Positions 44,739 through 54,284 of a DNA stretch of 64,000 nt are shown here, piece by piece. Numbering within the stretch: the stretch's first letter is position 1; the number at the start of each line of letters is the position of its first letter. The notes beneath the pieces were generated by a model that saw only the letters and a list, made by a program, of their open reading frames with translations, did not search any database and was not told the origin of the DNA. The stretch comes from Distichodus sexfasciatus (Eukaryota > Chordata > Actinopteri > Characiformes > Distichodontidae). The translations under genes were made by a program, and so were the position numbers. The DNA lies in contig JAVGVS010000007.1 in the NCBI GenBank assembly GCA_032718565.1, positions 4,952,259 through 5,016,258 on the forward strand, given 5' to 3'.

Positions 44739-44831
44739 ATTATTCCTCAAGACTACATTAAAAACACAAGAAAGTCTGGCTCTTTAGAAGCAAAATATCA
44801 AGAAAGGGTTTCTCAAAAAATACAGTACTGT

Positions 44832-45639
44832 ATATACAGAGAGTGCACCCAAAAATGATGTAATTTATATTTAGAATGTAGATTTTTTTTGTCAAGCACA
44901 GTTAAGCAAGTCATTTTTCTAAACTACACCTTTAACAATTATCATTGTATCTATACAAATACAAAAAAAACCAATTTGTAAATTATGCATAATTATATCA
45001 GTGTTTTAATATCCTTTGTGAACATGCACTGCAAAACAATGTCCATGTTGTTTTCCTGTTCTATTTTAATTCTGTTAAACTGTTAAAAGTGCTTTGTAAT
45101 GATTTACACTTTAATATAAATAGATAATCTCCATCCATTAAAAAGAGTTTTTTCTGTAAATTATTTTTTAGAAGGTATTGACAGGTTTCCTGTTGAGAAA
45201 AGAAATTTAGTGACATTTTGCTGTAAGTATGGTTTTAAAAAATGATGCTGCGAATATTATGGGTTTTAAAAAATGTAATATATAACATATACATTACATA
45301 ATTATTTTGATGTGATTTTTTTGAGTAAATTGTGCAGTGATTCAATCTATCTCTCTCCTTCTGTATGTACAGTACCGTGCAAAAGATATTCATATATTGC
45401 TTTCAATGCGCCAAAAAAGTTTCTTACTAAAAAGGTTTCTTACACCATAATGCATCATATAAAGAAAAGGAAGACAGATTTAACTCTGACTTTTTCTACT
45501 GTACTTTCCCACCACCAGAAAGTGAGTCAGTTCTACTGACTTCAGAGCAGGCCAAGGTTTAGGCTGAAGTGCTGTTTGGAGCTGTGATTAATGCGTCACT
45601 CATATTTACACCCATCCTACTCGCTGGGACAGGTGATGA
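44832..45639. other. AT-rich gene-free sequence
   Basis: No gene is seen. It includes a Tc1-like terminal motif (GTACAGTACCGTGCAAAAG) at about 45367 without a partner. Confidence 0.45.
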
Positions 45640-45965
45640 AACTGGAAGTGACGTGTCGTTGGCCCTGCGAGGGGGCTTAGTGCCGACTCTAGCCCCTTGA
45701 CCAGTGGGGGACGGGGCTGTGTTCGACAGCAGCGTCTCCTTGACCCCGCAGCGGGCCCAGGAGAGCTGCGGACGTTAGCTACCACATCCCCCACACCCCC
45801 CACCCCGCCCCCCCGGGCTAACGTTAACACGGCTGCCCTTCCGCTGCACCCCTCTAGCGGAGCTGAGCGCAGCAAAGCGAGACACGTTATAAATGTTTTA
45901 TCGGGTGCTCCTTCGCTCTCGTGTTGGAGGGCGACGACAAACACGTTCTCGTTCTCTTTTCACGC
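45640..45965. promoter_or_regulatory. CpG-rich block (candidate CpG island)
   Basis: The densest CpG stretch in the window: GACGTGTCGTTGG, GGGGGACGGGG, TTCGACAGCAGCGTC, GCTGCGGACG, TAACGTTAACACGG, GGGCGACGACAAACACG. Frames are open on both strands (45606-45993), as expected of GC-rich DNA, but no known domain is present. It could mark a promoter, possibly of a distant alternative transcript. The downstream CT-rich and CTCCTC stretch (46085-46230) resembles a pyrimidine-rich 5' UTR, which is inference only. Confidence 0.35.
45785..45815 (-). other. G-quadruplex-capable tract (minus strand)
   Basis: The + strand reads a series of C-runs (CCCCCACACCCCCCACCCC then GCCCCCCC), giving four or more runs of at least three G on the minus strand separated by one to three bases. 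That fits the usual intramolecular quadruplex pattern. It sits in the CpG-rich block. Confidence 0.6.
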
Positions 45966-46769
45966 CTCTCCAACCCTTTTCCAACTGCTTTAAGTGCCTC
46001 TCTCCTTCTCCACTTTCCCTGTGTCTTTGCTGTCTCGTGTTGGCAGATGGATCTCTCATCCATGGTGAACGATTGCACCTGACTGAGAGCACTTGTCTCT
46101 CCTTTTCTCTCTTTCTCTCTCCTTTCTTTCTTTCTCTCTCGCACTCTCACACACTCGCTCTCTGTGCGTTTATAGTTGCGGTTTGGCAGAATGTTTCCAG
46201 TGCCCCATCTCCTCCTCCGCCTCCTCCTCCTCCACCCCAGCGCCACCGTCATCGTCGTTCACCTTTACTCTCTTTGTTTTCTTTTTTTTTGTACAAAACG
46301 TTGCAAAAACAGTCGAGAGATGTTTATTCAAGCTGTGCCCTGAGAGAAGAGAGCTCGTTGTCCACACTTGAGTAAAGCATCTGAGAGGAAAGTCACCGTG
46401 CGGCAGAGTGTAATTGTTTGCGTGGGAGAATTTTTTCTGTTTCCGATTAAAAACAAAAAAGGCACCCTTTGAGAGTGTGCACATTTCCGCGTTCTATTTA
46501 TAAATGATTGTTTACAGACATAAAAACATAACCGAAGCTGTTTATTTCCTGTCTTCTTTAACACAGCCACTATGCATTGTGAATATTCCAAATTTCCATT
46601 CAAATAGGTGCCAGACTGAGCAGCAGCTACGCAACCCAAATGCATCGGTGGAAAAACCTTATCCCTGATTTCAACTAAATATCCTGATGCTACTAAATTT
46701 GTGTATTTATTTCTGTTATTTTATTGTATCCAATTAATTATTTGAATAAACAATTTCATCAGCATCAGT
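45966..46769. other. Gene-free block, CT-rich then unique
   Basis: CT tracts (46085-46165) and a CTCCTC patch (46205-46232) give Leu/Ser/Pro frames of 100-160 codons on both strands. None has a domain. The rest is unremarkable. Confidence 0.45.
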
Positions 46770-47164
46770 TATCATAAATAGCTCCTTTTAATCTTTAGCT
46801 CTAAAGAGTTTTTATACTCAGGAAAAACATTGTTTTGTTATCCTTGCTCATGTGGTATCGGCCACATTTATTTCCAGCATCATTATTCTGATATTTCTTT
46901 CATTTAGCTCTTCATCATGTGAATTTTGCCCAAATTTGACTTCATTATTAAACCTGAGAATTATAGAACGCATTATTTTTGGCAGTGTTGTCTTAACCGT
47001 AAGCCGTGGTTATCAGCGTTTCTGCTGTGAGAGCTCTAGATGGGAGTGAGTGGTAAAAGTCGACTGAGCATGTAGTCAGTGGTCATTCTGGACTTTTCTA
47101 TAAATACCAGGATCTGATTAGGCAACTCAAGCCTCCAAAAGCGTCTGAGCAACGGTAAATTGGC
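46770..47164 (+). repeat. Repeat Y, copy 2
   Basis: Direct-orientation partner of 44128-44509, about 2.65 kb downstream. It ends with CAACGGTAAATTGG, after which the sequence (CCGGGGAGAAGG) differs. The left 170 bases are more diverged than the right 210. Confidence 0.75.
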
Positions 47165-47322
47165 CGGGGAGAAGGAGAACAGCAGCAGACTTCTCCAGTG
47201 CAGCGCTCTTAAAATACCTCTAAATTAGGGAAGAGAAGGCCAGCAGGGTTCCTCCTTCCACAAACCAAATCTCTGGAAATTTCCATACAGAACTTATAAC
47301 TTTATGTAACCGTTTCATGAGG

Positions 47323-47324
<2 letters not shown>
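47165..47324. other. Unique spacer
   Basis: Nothing recognisable. Confidence 0.5.
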
Positions 47325-47358
<34 letters not shown>

Positions 47359-47461
47359 TCTTTCTTTCTCTGTCTCTCACACAGTTTTTCTCTCTTTTTC
47401 GCTCTTTCTCACATACACACCGTCTCTGTTTCTCAGTCTCTCTGTCTCTCTCACTCACTCA

Positions 47462-47493
<32 letters not shown>

Positions 47494-47955
47494 TACACAC
47501 ACACACACACTTTCTCCTGCAAATACAAGCCCCCTACACACACTCACGCACACACACATGTTTATTGTTACTATTATCAATCAACCACACTGCATCGTGG
47601 AACGTTCTTCAAAATAAATTCACTTTGCTCAGGTTCTACTCTGTCTCTTACACATGCACATACACCCACTGTCATGCACTCTCGCATTTTCTCCCCCCTC
47701 TCTTACACACATGCACACACACACACACTCTTTCTCTTACAAACAGACACACACGCACACACATCTTACACTTGTGCACGTTCTCCCCCTCTCTCTTACA
47801 CACACTCACACACTGTATTGAGCAATTTTCTGCAGAAGTAAATTGTGTTTTCTCAGGTTTATCCAAACACACTGCTCACTTTGCACTTCTTCAGGTTACA
47901 GCTACTATACAACTTTCTCTCTTTGTTACTCAATCACACACACACACACAGTGCT
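47325..47955. repeat. CT/CA-rich simple-sequence region
   Basis: A succession of CT runs (47325-47354, 47455-47491), CA runs (47495-47510, 47720-47740, 47935-47950) and mixed CTCACACA words, all pyrimidine-biased on the + strand except the CA parts. Frames reading it are Ser/Leu/His/Thr repeats and not genes. Confidence 0.85.
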
Positions 47956-48726
47956 TCTTCGTCTTGTTTTAATGAGATTCAGTTAGGTGCAGTTGGTCGA
48001 CTTGCAGGTCGAGACAGAGTTGTGCAGAAGGAGAGAAAAACACAAGCCTCAGATTAGTGCAAGGTCATTTGGAATTTTCCAAGCGAGCGTAGTGTTGCAT
48101 TTTGGGTTTGTGCCTCTCACACTCCGCTCCGTCACTCCGTTTCGCTTCCGCACTTCACTCCCACGGCACAGTGCTGGCATTCACCTGGCCTGATCTCTGC
48201 TTAACATCTGCATTATTATTCCTTCGATTAAGATCTGTAAGTCAAACCCAAACATAAATTTTGTTTTTTGAGTAAAAGGAAGGTAGAGGCCATGTTACAT
48301 CTTTCATTACCGTAGGCCAACCGTCTCACGACTTGCACACATTTGGACCTGAGTTTGTGACTTGAAAATGATGTAAAGACTGATGTTTTGGGGTAGTTTG
48401 ATGTTTTTGTTAAAAGTACAGGTTGTGTTTTTTAAGGCTTGTGTGATATTCAGCTGAGCATCTGTTTCTCCGCTACAAAGTCGCACTTCATTTGCATTGC
48501 AGGAAGCGACACATCCGTGTACAGCTGAGGGACAGTCCCTTAAAGCAGTGACCAATTTCAAAGCTCACAACTGGGGTGTCAACTGACGATCGCCCACACA
48601 CGACAAGCGGTGTGTGTGCACACACACACACACATATACACACTTCTACTTCTATCTTATAGCAATAAAGTTTACTTTGATTGACTTGACAGAGTCACAT
48701 CTTGCTCTCTTTGTGAATTATTTCCA
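47956..48726. other. Gene-free sequence
   Basis: A CA run lies at 48617-48634. AGCAATAAAGTTTACTTTGA (48660) resembles a retroposon tail but is too short to assign. Confidence 0.45.
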
Positions 48727-48921
48727 TTGAGTGATTATTTATCATTGTGAACACACCACACAGTGCACCACAAAAATGTGACCTCTGCATTTGACCTATC
48801 CGTGAAGGAGCAGTGAGCAGCTGACAGGAGCAGTCCACAGAGATCAGTGTTTGGGGACGGTTCCTTGCTCATGAGTATCTCAGTGATAACAGGGCGAACT
48901 CCCTAACTATTATGCCAACAA
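48727..48921 (-). mobile_element. tRNA-derived SINE (family 1)
   Basis: Minus-strand copy: tail TGAGTGATTATTTATCATTG at the left, then ACCACACAGTGCACCAC, AATGTGACCTCTGCATTTGA and CTTGCTCATGAGTATCTCAG, with a head shortened to GGGCGAACTCCCTAACTATT. The B-box part is deleted. Confidence 0.82.
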
Positions 48922-49449
48922 TTTCCCTGTTTAACTATAACCTTGACCTTAGTTACCAAAAGCATATCATTTGTGTGCCTTTTTAAGCAAAACCTAGAAA
49001 TTTCTAGAAATGAATTTTTCCCCTTATGAAGACTTAAACTTTACAACCTAAAAACCTGCAAATATGCCCATGCACACACTTAAAACATGTTTCCATCACT
49101 ACACTTTTGGGGACATTCCACAGACATGATGGCAGTAGCTAAAAAAGCCTGTTGCTGCTCTAAAACCGAGCCTTAACCATGACCTCAGTAATGACATTGA
49201 AACTTGTCTGCTCTTTCAGGGTTCTTATAATCATTTCAAAACAAAAGAGCTCTTTGCACCGTTTTTGGTCCTGAAAGGTCTTTCCTCAGTCTGCAGATGT
49301 AGAGTCTGAAATCTCTACATCTACAGTCTGCAGTCTAGGTCAGAAAAACACACAGCCACATTCTCCTATCTTTGTGAGTCAGTTCTGTTGACTGCTATAA
49401 TGTGTTGATCTAAATGATATTACAGCTACATCCAAACTTAACATTTGAC
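48922..49449. other. Gene-free unique sequence
   Basis: Nothing recognisable. ATGTAGAGTCTGAAATCTCT and ACATCTACAGTCTGCAGTCT (49298-49336) form a small imperfect inverted repeat. Confidence 0.45.
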
Positions 49450-49665
49450 AGTTGGTGACGTAACGGTAGGGTATTCGCTCCATGATCAGAAGGTTGCAGG
49501 TTCGAATCCAGGGCCGGTGAAGTTGCCACTGAGGTACTCCCCGGGCGCTTGTTAGCTGCCCACTGTTCCTTCACGGATGGGCTAAATGCAGAGGTCACAT
49601 TTCGTTGTGGTGCACTGTGTGCTATGCTGTGGTGTGTTCACAATGACAAATAATCACTCACTTAC
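49450..49665 (+). mobile_element. tRNA-derived SINE (family 1)
   Basis: The head AGTTGGTGACGTAACGGTAG is followed by a perfect B box, GGTTCGAATCC, at about 49499. The body has a short deletion between GAGGTACTC and CCCGGGCGCT. The 3' domain is intact, ending at CAATGACAAATAATCACTCA. Confidence 0.9.
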
Positions 49666-50179
49666 TTAATTAAATAAATCGTTTAAGTAATAAAATGGAA
49701 ATGCTTGTGCCTTTTTTCTTACGGGTCCTGGTCCTCACATACAAAAATGTCCACAAACATCTGACAAATCTCAAATCAATGGTCCTCACAACCTAAAAAC
49801 ATGTAGACGTGCAGGAAAGCATAGACACATACTGATTTTGGAGTGCATTAAAAAGGTCATTATGTGCAAATGAAACTGTGAATATATACTGTACAAACAT
49901 GCACTGAGACAACACATCCAGATCTTTATCTTTACTTTAAATATATGACTATGAGATTATTATTGAAAAACCATATTTTCCTAGTGCAGCTTGAACATCT
50001 AGAGTCTTGTTTTCGTGGTTGGCATTGATAACTAAAAACGCAACTACTATTTTGGGGCTGATTTATATATAAAGTTATTGTAACCAGATGTTCCATTCCA
50101 TTTTCATTGGTTTCTTAAGTGTCTGATTGAGAGTTTGTGTTAATGAGTGAGTTGGAGAATTTTTTTTATTATATGTGTG
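49666..50179. other. Gene-free AT-rich sequence
   Basis: Nothing recognisable. Confidence 0.5.
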
Positions 50180-50665
50180 CAGTGCTGTGGAATTCTTTGA
50201 AACAGATGCTTTTTAAGCTACTCAATATTAGAAGCACCAAAGCTGCAGCCAAACTACTATTTTAATATAGTAATTATATACATTGCTCCAGTCCAAAGTA
50301 GACAACTACACTAAAGCGAAGTAATATTTTATATTTGTGCTGGAGGATACTCTTAATGCAAAATGTGTATTTTTTAACCTTGTGATATAAAATGACTATA
50401 AGGTTGCAGTAGGTAGTGTAACTATTTGGGAGTTGGCTCTGATAGCCGATTCTAGTCCCAGTCTCGCAAAGGTACCACTGAGGTACTCATGAGCAAGATA
50501 CCGTTCCCTAGCTCTGCTCCCCAGGTGCTGTCAGAAAAATCTGCCAAGAATGCACTGTGATGCAATGTGCATAGTCAGTGCAGCCACTGTGGCCTATCCG
50601 TTGCCACTTCTACGAATTTAGCACCAATCAGAAACAACGGGTAGTCTTTGTAAAGTGGCTTCAAC
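50180..50665 (-). mobile_element. Nonautonomous hAT-like element (family B), split by a SINE
   Basis: Minus-orientation copy starting with CAGTGCTGTGGAATTC. It continues with CTTTTTAAGCTACTCA, CCAAAGCTGCAGCCAAACTA and GACAACTACACTAAAGCGAA, is interrupted by a SINE (50403-50531), and resumes with ATCTGCCAAGAATGCACTG, TGTGGCCTATCCGTTGCCAC and CAATCAGAAACA, which parallel 54480-54570. The far end is lost near 50665. Confidence 0.55.
50403..50531 (+). mobile_element. tRNA-derived SINE (family 1), 5' part, nested in a hAT-like element
   Basis: GTTGCAGTAGGTAGTGTAAC, a decayed B box (GATTCTAGTCCCAG), CAAAGGTACCACTGAGGTAC and TCATGAGCAAGATACCGTTC, ending at CCCCAGGTGCTGTC. It lacks the 3' domain. 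Confidence 0.72.
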
Positions 50666-51399
50666 TTGCTCCCAATCTTGTATCTGCATCTCTGGGCTTG
50701 TGCTAGTGTGTATACGGGAGAGAGAGAGGGCCAGGCTGAACGAACAGCAAAGTGTTGTATCAGGAAGTTGGAGATGTGAAAACACACACACACACATTCA
50801 GAAAAACTCACAAACACACTGACACGCATTACAGAGTTGTTATTTCAGGCAGGTGAAGAGGCCCAGGTTTGCGTGACCTGCACGGAGTTGTGAGTTTGTT
50901 TTGGAGCAGCAGAACAGCTCACTGACATTACTGTCAGACTCCTCTTTCCGCTCGGCGTTGCTCCTCCCAGCTGCATTCACACACGGCCGACTGGAACGGC
51001 GCTGGATTGCGTACGCGCCGAGCCGAGCACGGCTCAAAGGTGAATTTCCTCATCCTGAGGTGAAGAGCTTATCGGTGAGAGAAAGGTTCCTACTCGATGC
51101 AGTCTGGCCTGTCTGGAAGCCTTCCAGCTCTCACCGCTGAGCAGAAATCTGTTTTGACAGCTACTTTCGAGGCACTTCATAAGGCAAAATCATTTCCGCT
51201 CACTTTTGCTAAGTTTTTTTCCCCTTATGTGCTCAAAAATGTCGGTGTTTAAAAAAAGCAAAAAAAAAAAGCACCGTCGACTAATTTGTACTACAGTATT
51301 TTCACTTGTCACCAGCAGCGATACCGCAACAGCTTTGCGGTTCTGTTGCGGCTTTTTATTTTGCAATGTTAAGTTTTATTTACCCACTTGTGTTTTTTT
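50666..51399. other. Gene-free block; CpG-rich part
   Basis: A CA run lies at 50782-50794. 50950-51040 is CpG-rich (GGCCGACTGGAACGGCG, GCGTACGCGCCGAG). Overlapping opposite frames there have no recognisable domain. Confidence 0.4.
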
Positions 51400-51720
51400 C
51401 CCCATGTGATAAAAGTCCATCTCTCATATGATTTTTTTTTTGTTTCGTTTCTGCTTGCCTTTTTCATTGATTTTGACCCGGCTCTTAATAAATATCGATT
51501 AGCAATTTTAATTGCGCGCTTATCTCAATGCACATAGGTGCCCGCTTTATCGCTGACAGAAGTGGAACGGCATATTTCTTCCCAACAAATATTTATCTGC
51601 TGTCTGAGTCGCTGCACACCATAAAGCTGAGCTGTGATCATTAAACTCACTGTATCTGCTCGCCACGTCGCCGCCGCTGTCGATACGGCGCTCACAAGTG
51701 GACACAAACATCCAATTCAT
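51400..51720. promoter_or_regulatory. Candidate conserved noncoding element
   Basis: Repeat-free block with AATATCGATTAGCAATTTTA, TTTAATTGCGCGC and GTGATCATTAAAC in 320 bases, followed by the CpG-bearing CCACGTCGCCGCCGCTGTCG. The cluster of TAAT/ATTA cores in otherwise complex sequence resembles a developmental enhancer. It rests on motif density alone. Confidence 0.28.
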
Positions 51721-52581
51721 TTTGAAGTAACAGCATCCTCCTTTTAAATCATGCTGTAAATCAAGACTGGAGTAAAATATTTTAAATAGCCATTAATAAA
51801 GTTTTTGAAACTGAACAACTATCAGTAATAACGTTCTGTCTTATGTTGAGTGTAGGAATTGAGAATTGTATTATAATTATAAAATTTAAATTGTTAATTT
51901 GTTTGCAATCTTGCAAAATGATAAGTAGACATATCAACATATTTTTACAGGTTTTTAACATTTTATTTTCTTCATTCTATGTATTGAGTTTAAAGAATGA
52001 CATATAACTTGCTTTAGTGATAACAAAATTGCCCTTGGATATGTAGATAGTTTTTAATCTTTTTGAAATATCTAATAATAATATATACATTTTTAAAATA
52101 TTATATTTTCATGACCCAGTGAGCACCGGTGCGCTCTAAATGCTGCTCTGTCTTTCCTCTAATCCCTCCCCATAACCACTAAATCCACTGTATTGGGAAT
52201 CAGTGTACATTAAGCTGATTACGCTCTGAAGGAGGAAATTTGAGCAATGGAAGTAAACACATTGTCATTCATCGTTTACCTCAAATGTGATCAAGGAAGA
52301 AAAAGGAAAGCTATCCCCCAAGCACACACACTCCCACACTTACACATACACACATGCTTTTTTATAAGCAGCTGTTAAGGACGCCTCTAGTGGAAAAGAG
52401 AAGGCTATACAATCACGTAATAAGTCCAGAATCTGTCATTATAATCTGACTGAAGATTCATTTTGATAAATTTTTTAGAATGTACTTGTTGAAGAATGCA
52501 GAGTGAGAGAAATAACACTGTAATTGGGATCACTGATGCAGTTTTTCCCAATCAAAAATATTAAAACTGTCTGATCTTATA
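51721..52581. other. Gene-free AT-rich sequence
   Basis: Nothing recognisable. Confidence 0.5.
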
Positions 52582-52870
52582 GGATTCAAAACAGCGATAG
52601 TGATGTATAATGTTAGGAATAAATGTTTGCCTGAAACCATTCAGAATTTATTTGGTGATAGGTCAAGGGGTTATAATTTAAGGGGCACATTAAATCTAGA
52701 GAAACACCGTTTCCAAACAACTAAGAGAAGTTTTTTCCATATCCATATGTGGTGTAAAATTATGGAATCAATTAGGTGTGGAATTAAAACCATGTCCAAA
52801 CATAACTCAGTTTAAAAACAAATATAAAGAGATTATTTTCGCAAGGTGTCTGGATTTAGAGGGGTGTTAA
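52582..52870 (+). pseudogene. LINE reverse-transcriptase ORF, C-terminal remnant
   Basis: The translation shows the MYN(V)RNKCLPE, NLFGDR and YNLRG words typical of the C-terminal end of fish non-LTR retrotransposon ORF2, downstream of the catalytic palm. After a one-base shift in a T run at about 52731-52736, the frame continues through a CGVKLWN-type segment and an FKNKYKEIIF motif to a stop at 52868-52870. The catalytic core is missing (5' truncation, usual for LINE copies). One frameshift and few other lesions suggest a relatively recent copy. I cannot assign the clade. Confidence 0.75.
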
Positions 52871-53209
52871 TCACAGGGTGTATAGTACAGTATTAAAATG
52901 TAGTTGAATTGTTGGGTTTGGAAACGTAGTAGACTGTATATAGTTGTATATAGTTCATATGTATACTGTAGGTGTGTACATCAAATAACATGTAAAGTAT
53001 TAAATAGTAAGTGGGTAGGATTAAATAAGTGTAAACTTCTTCCTACTCAATTTCAGGTGTGCAATTATTGGGGCATATAGAGATTGTCATGTTTTGTTTT
53101 GTTTTGTTTTGTTTTGTTATTTTTACTTTTTATTTAATTTTTTTTCTGTGTTTACAGTCTAATTGGTTGTTATAATTACATGTTTGAAATGAATGAAAGA
53201 AAGAATCAA
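52871..53209 (+). mobile_element. LINE 3' untranslated region and tail
   Basis: AT-rich sequence after the ORF remnant, with AAACTTCTTCCTACTCAATT and a (GTTTT)n run (53091-53118), ending in GAAATGAATGAAAGAAAGAA. The layout (stop, AT-rich 3' UTR, short-word tail) fits a 5'-truncated LINE insertion in + orientation. The insertion end is approximate. Confidence 0.6.
53091..53118. repeat. (GTTTT)n pentanucleotide repeat
   Basis: Five perfect GTTTT units and a partial one, inside the LINE 3' region. Confidence 0.95.
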
Positions 53210-53929
53210 AGGCAACTGTTATCTGATCTGAAGAGACTTTCTGATGAGAAGTGAATCGTCTTTAAGAACCGAAAAGAAGTCCAGTTGCCTTTGAGACTCA
53301 TGATCTCAACAATACCATGTCCTGGATGACTAAGAACCTACAAAAACACATCAAACATCAAACCACATCGAGGTTTTATATAAAATACACATATATTCCC
53401 ATCTTACAGTTTCTGACAAAACCTAAAATAAAAAAAAAACACTGATCAATAAAATGTCTTCTCGGGCTAATCAATGACTCATTGCGATGACGTCTATCAG
53501 GACTTTGATTTCTCCCTCGATCTGAGCCTTAACACATCAAGCGGAAGTGCTGGCTTTGTAGCTGGCGTCGCTGTTGTTGTTTTTGTTGTCTCGCTCCCGC
53601 GTTCACCGCACGGATCAATGCAGCGTCGCTCCGTAACGCTGTGTCCTTAGTGGTCTTCTCCAGGAAACCGCCTAAATGGAGCTGCTACTCCTCGGCAACG
53701 GCCCTCAAGACTTTCATTTCCCCTCCCCTTTCCCTGGCAACAGCCCTAACATGTTTGTTCATGCTCAGCCTGTGGAAGAGCGCAGCTGGATGAAAGGAGA
53801 GCGTGTTCCGCCGAGGTGTCGGGCACCACTTTACTCGTCGACAGATGACCCTGCTAGGTCTCTGGTCACTCGATATCCCAGAGTCCTCTGGTGTAGCGTC
53901 AGACAAGCGGGCCCTCCGCAAACGACTCG
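53210..53929. other. Gene-free block; CpG-rich patch
   Basis: 53540-53660 is CpG-rich (GGCGTCGCTG, GCTCCCGCGTTCACCGCACGG). Frames 53676-53963 on both strands overlap and have no domain. Confidence 0.4.
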
Positions 53930-54110
53930 GGCCAGGTGTAACCGTTTCAGCTAATTGCCTCATTAATGATTAAGCACCTCCAGCCTGCTCGAGCACTTCA
54001 CTTGCGGGGAGCAAATTGTTCTGATTGGTTTGACGCTGTCAATTATTGATGAGGCAGCGAGCTCAGTTGCACGCACCTGGGCGAGGAGTGCTCCGAAAGC
54101 CCTCGCACCA
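53930..54110. promoter_or_regulatory. Candidate conserved noncoding element with homeodomain sites
   Basis: Contains CAGCTAATTGCCTCATTAAT, GATTAAGCACC and GTCAATTATTGATGAGGC within 110 bases, plus CACCTGGGCG (E-box core CACCTG). The 12-mer CATTAATGATTA is shared with the candidate at 17880-18110. No repeat words are present. Conservation is untested. Confidence 0.32.
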
Positions 54111-54284
54111 CTTACGCCATCCAGATCGGTGAAAATGAAATACTCAGATTGTTATTTATATTCGGTCGAACGAGGTCACATTGGAAGACTTTGTTCCAGT
54201 AAAAAAAAGTGACTGAAATACTAGTCAGGATGTTCATAGCTCCTGGAATATAAAGTCTGATATTTTGAGGACCAGACAGATTGA
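54111..54284. other. Unique spacer
   Basis: Nothing recognisable. Confidence 0.5.

Larger units (their letters stand above)
43876..44831. mobile_element. Possible Tc1-like nonautonomous element carrying later insertions
   Basis: The left boundary has CTACACTGTGCAAAAACCTTGAGCCACC and the right boundary GGGTTTCTCAAAAAATACAGTACTGTA, the kind of ACAGT(A)CTGTGCAAAAG terminus seen in fish Tc1-like elements. The right side also has AGAAAGTCTGGCTCTTTAGA. Inside lie a SINE tail, repeat Y and a minus-strand SINE. The right terminus lacks the GCAAAAG part, so the call is tentative. A further lone terminus, GTACAGTACCGTGCAAAAG, is at 45367. Confidence 0.35.

Noticed and set aside
45606..46375. Overlapping 100-160 codon frames on both strands
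   Set aside because: They are by-products of CpG-rich and CT-rich sequence with few stop codons.
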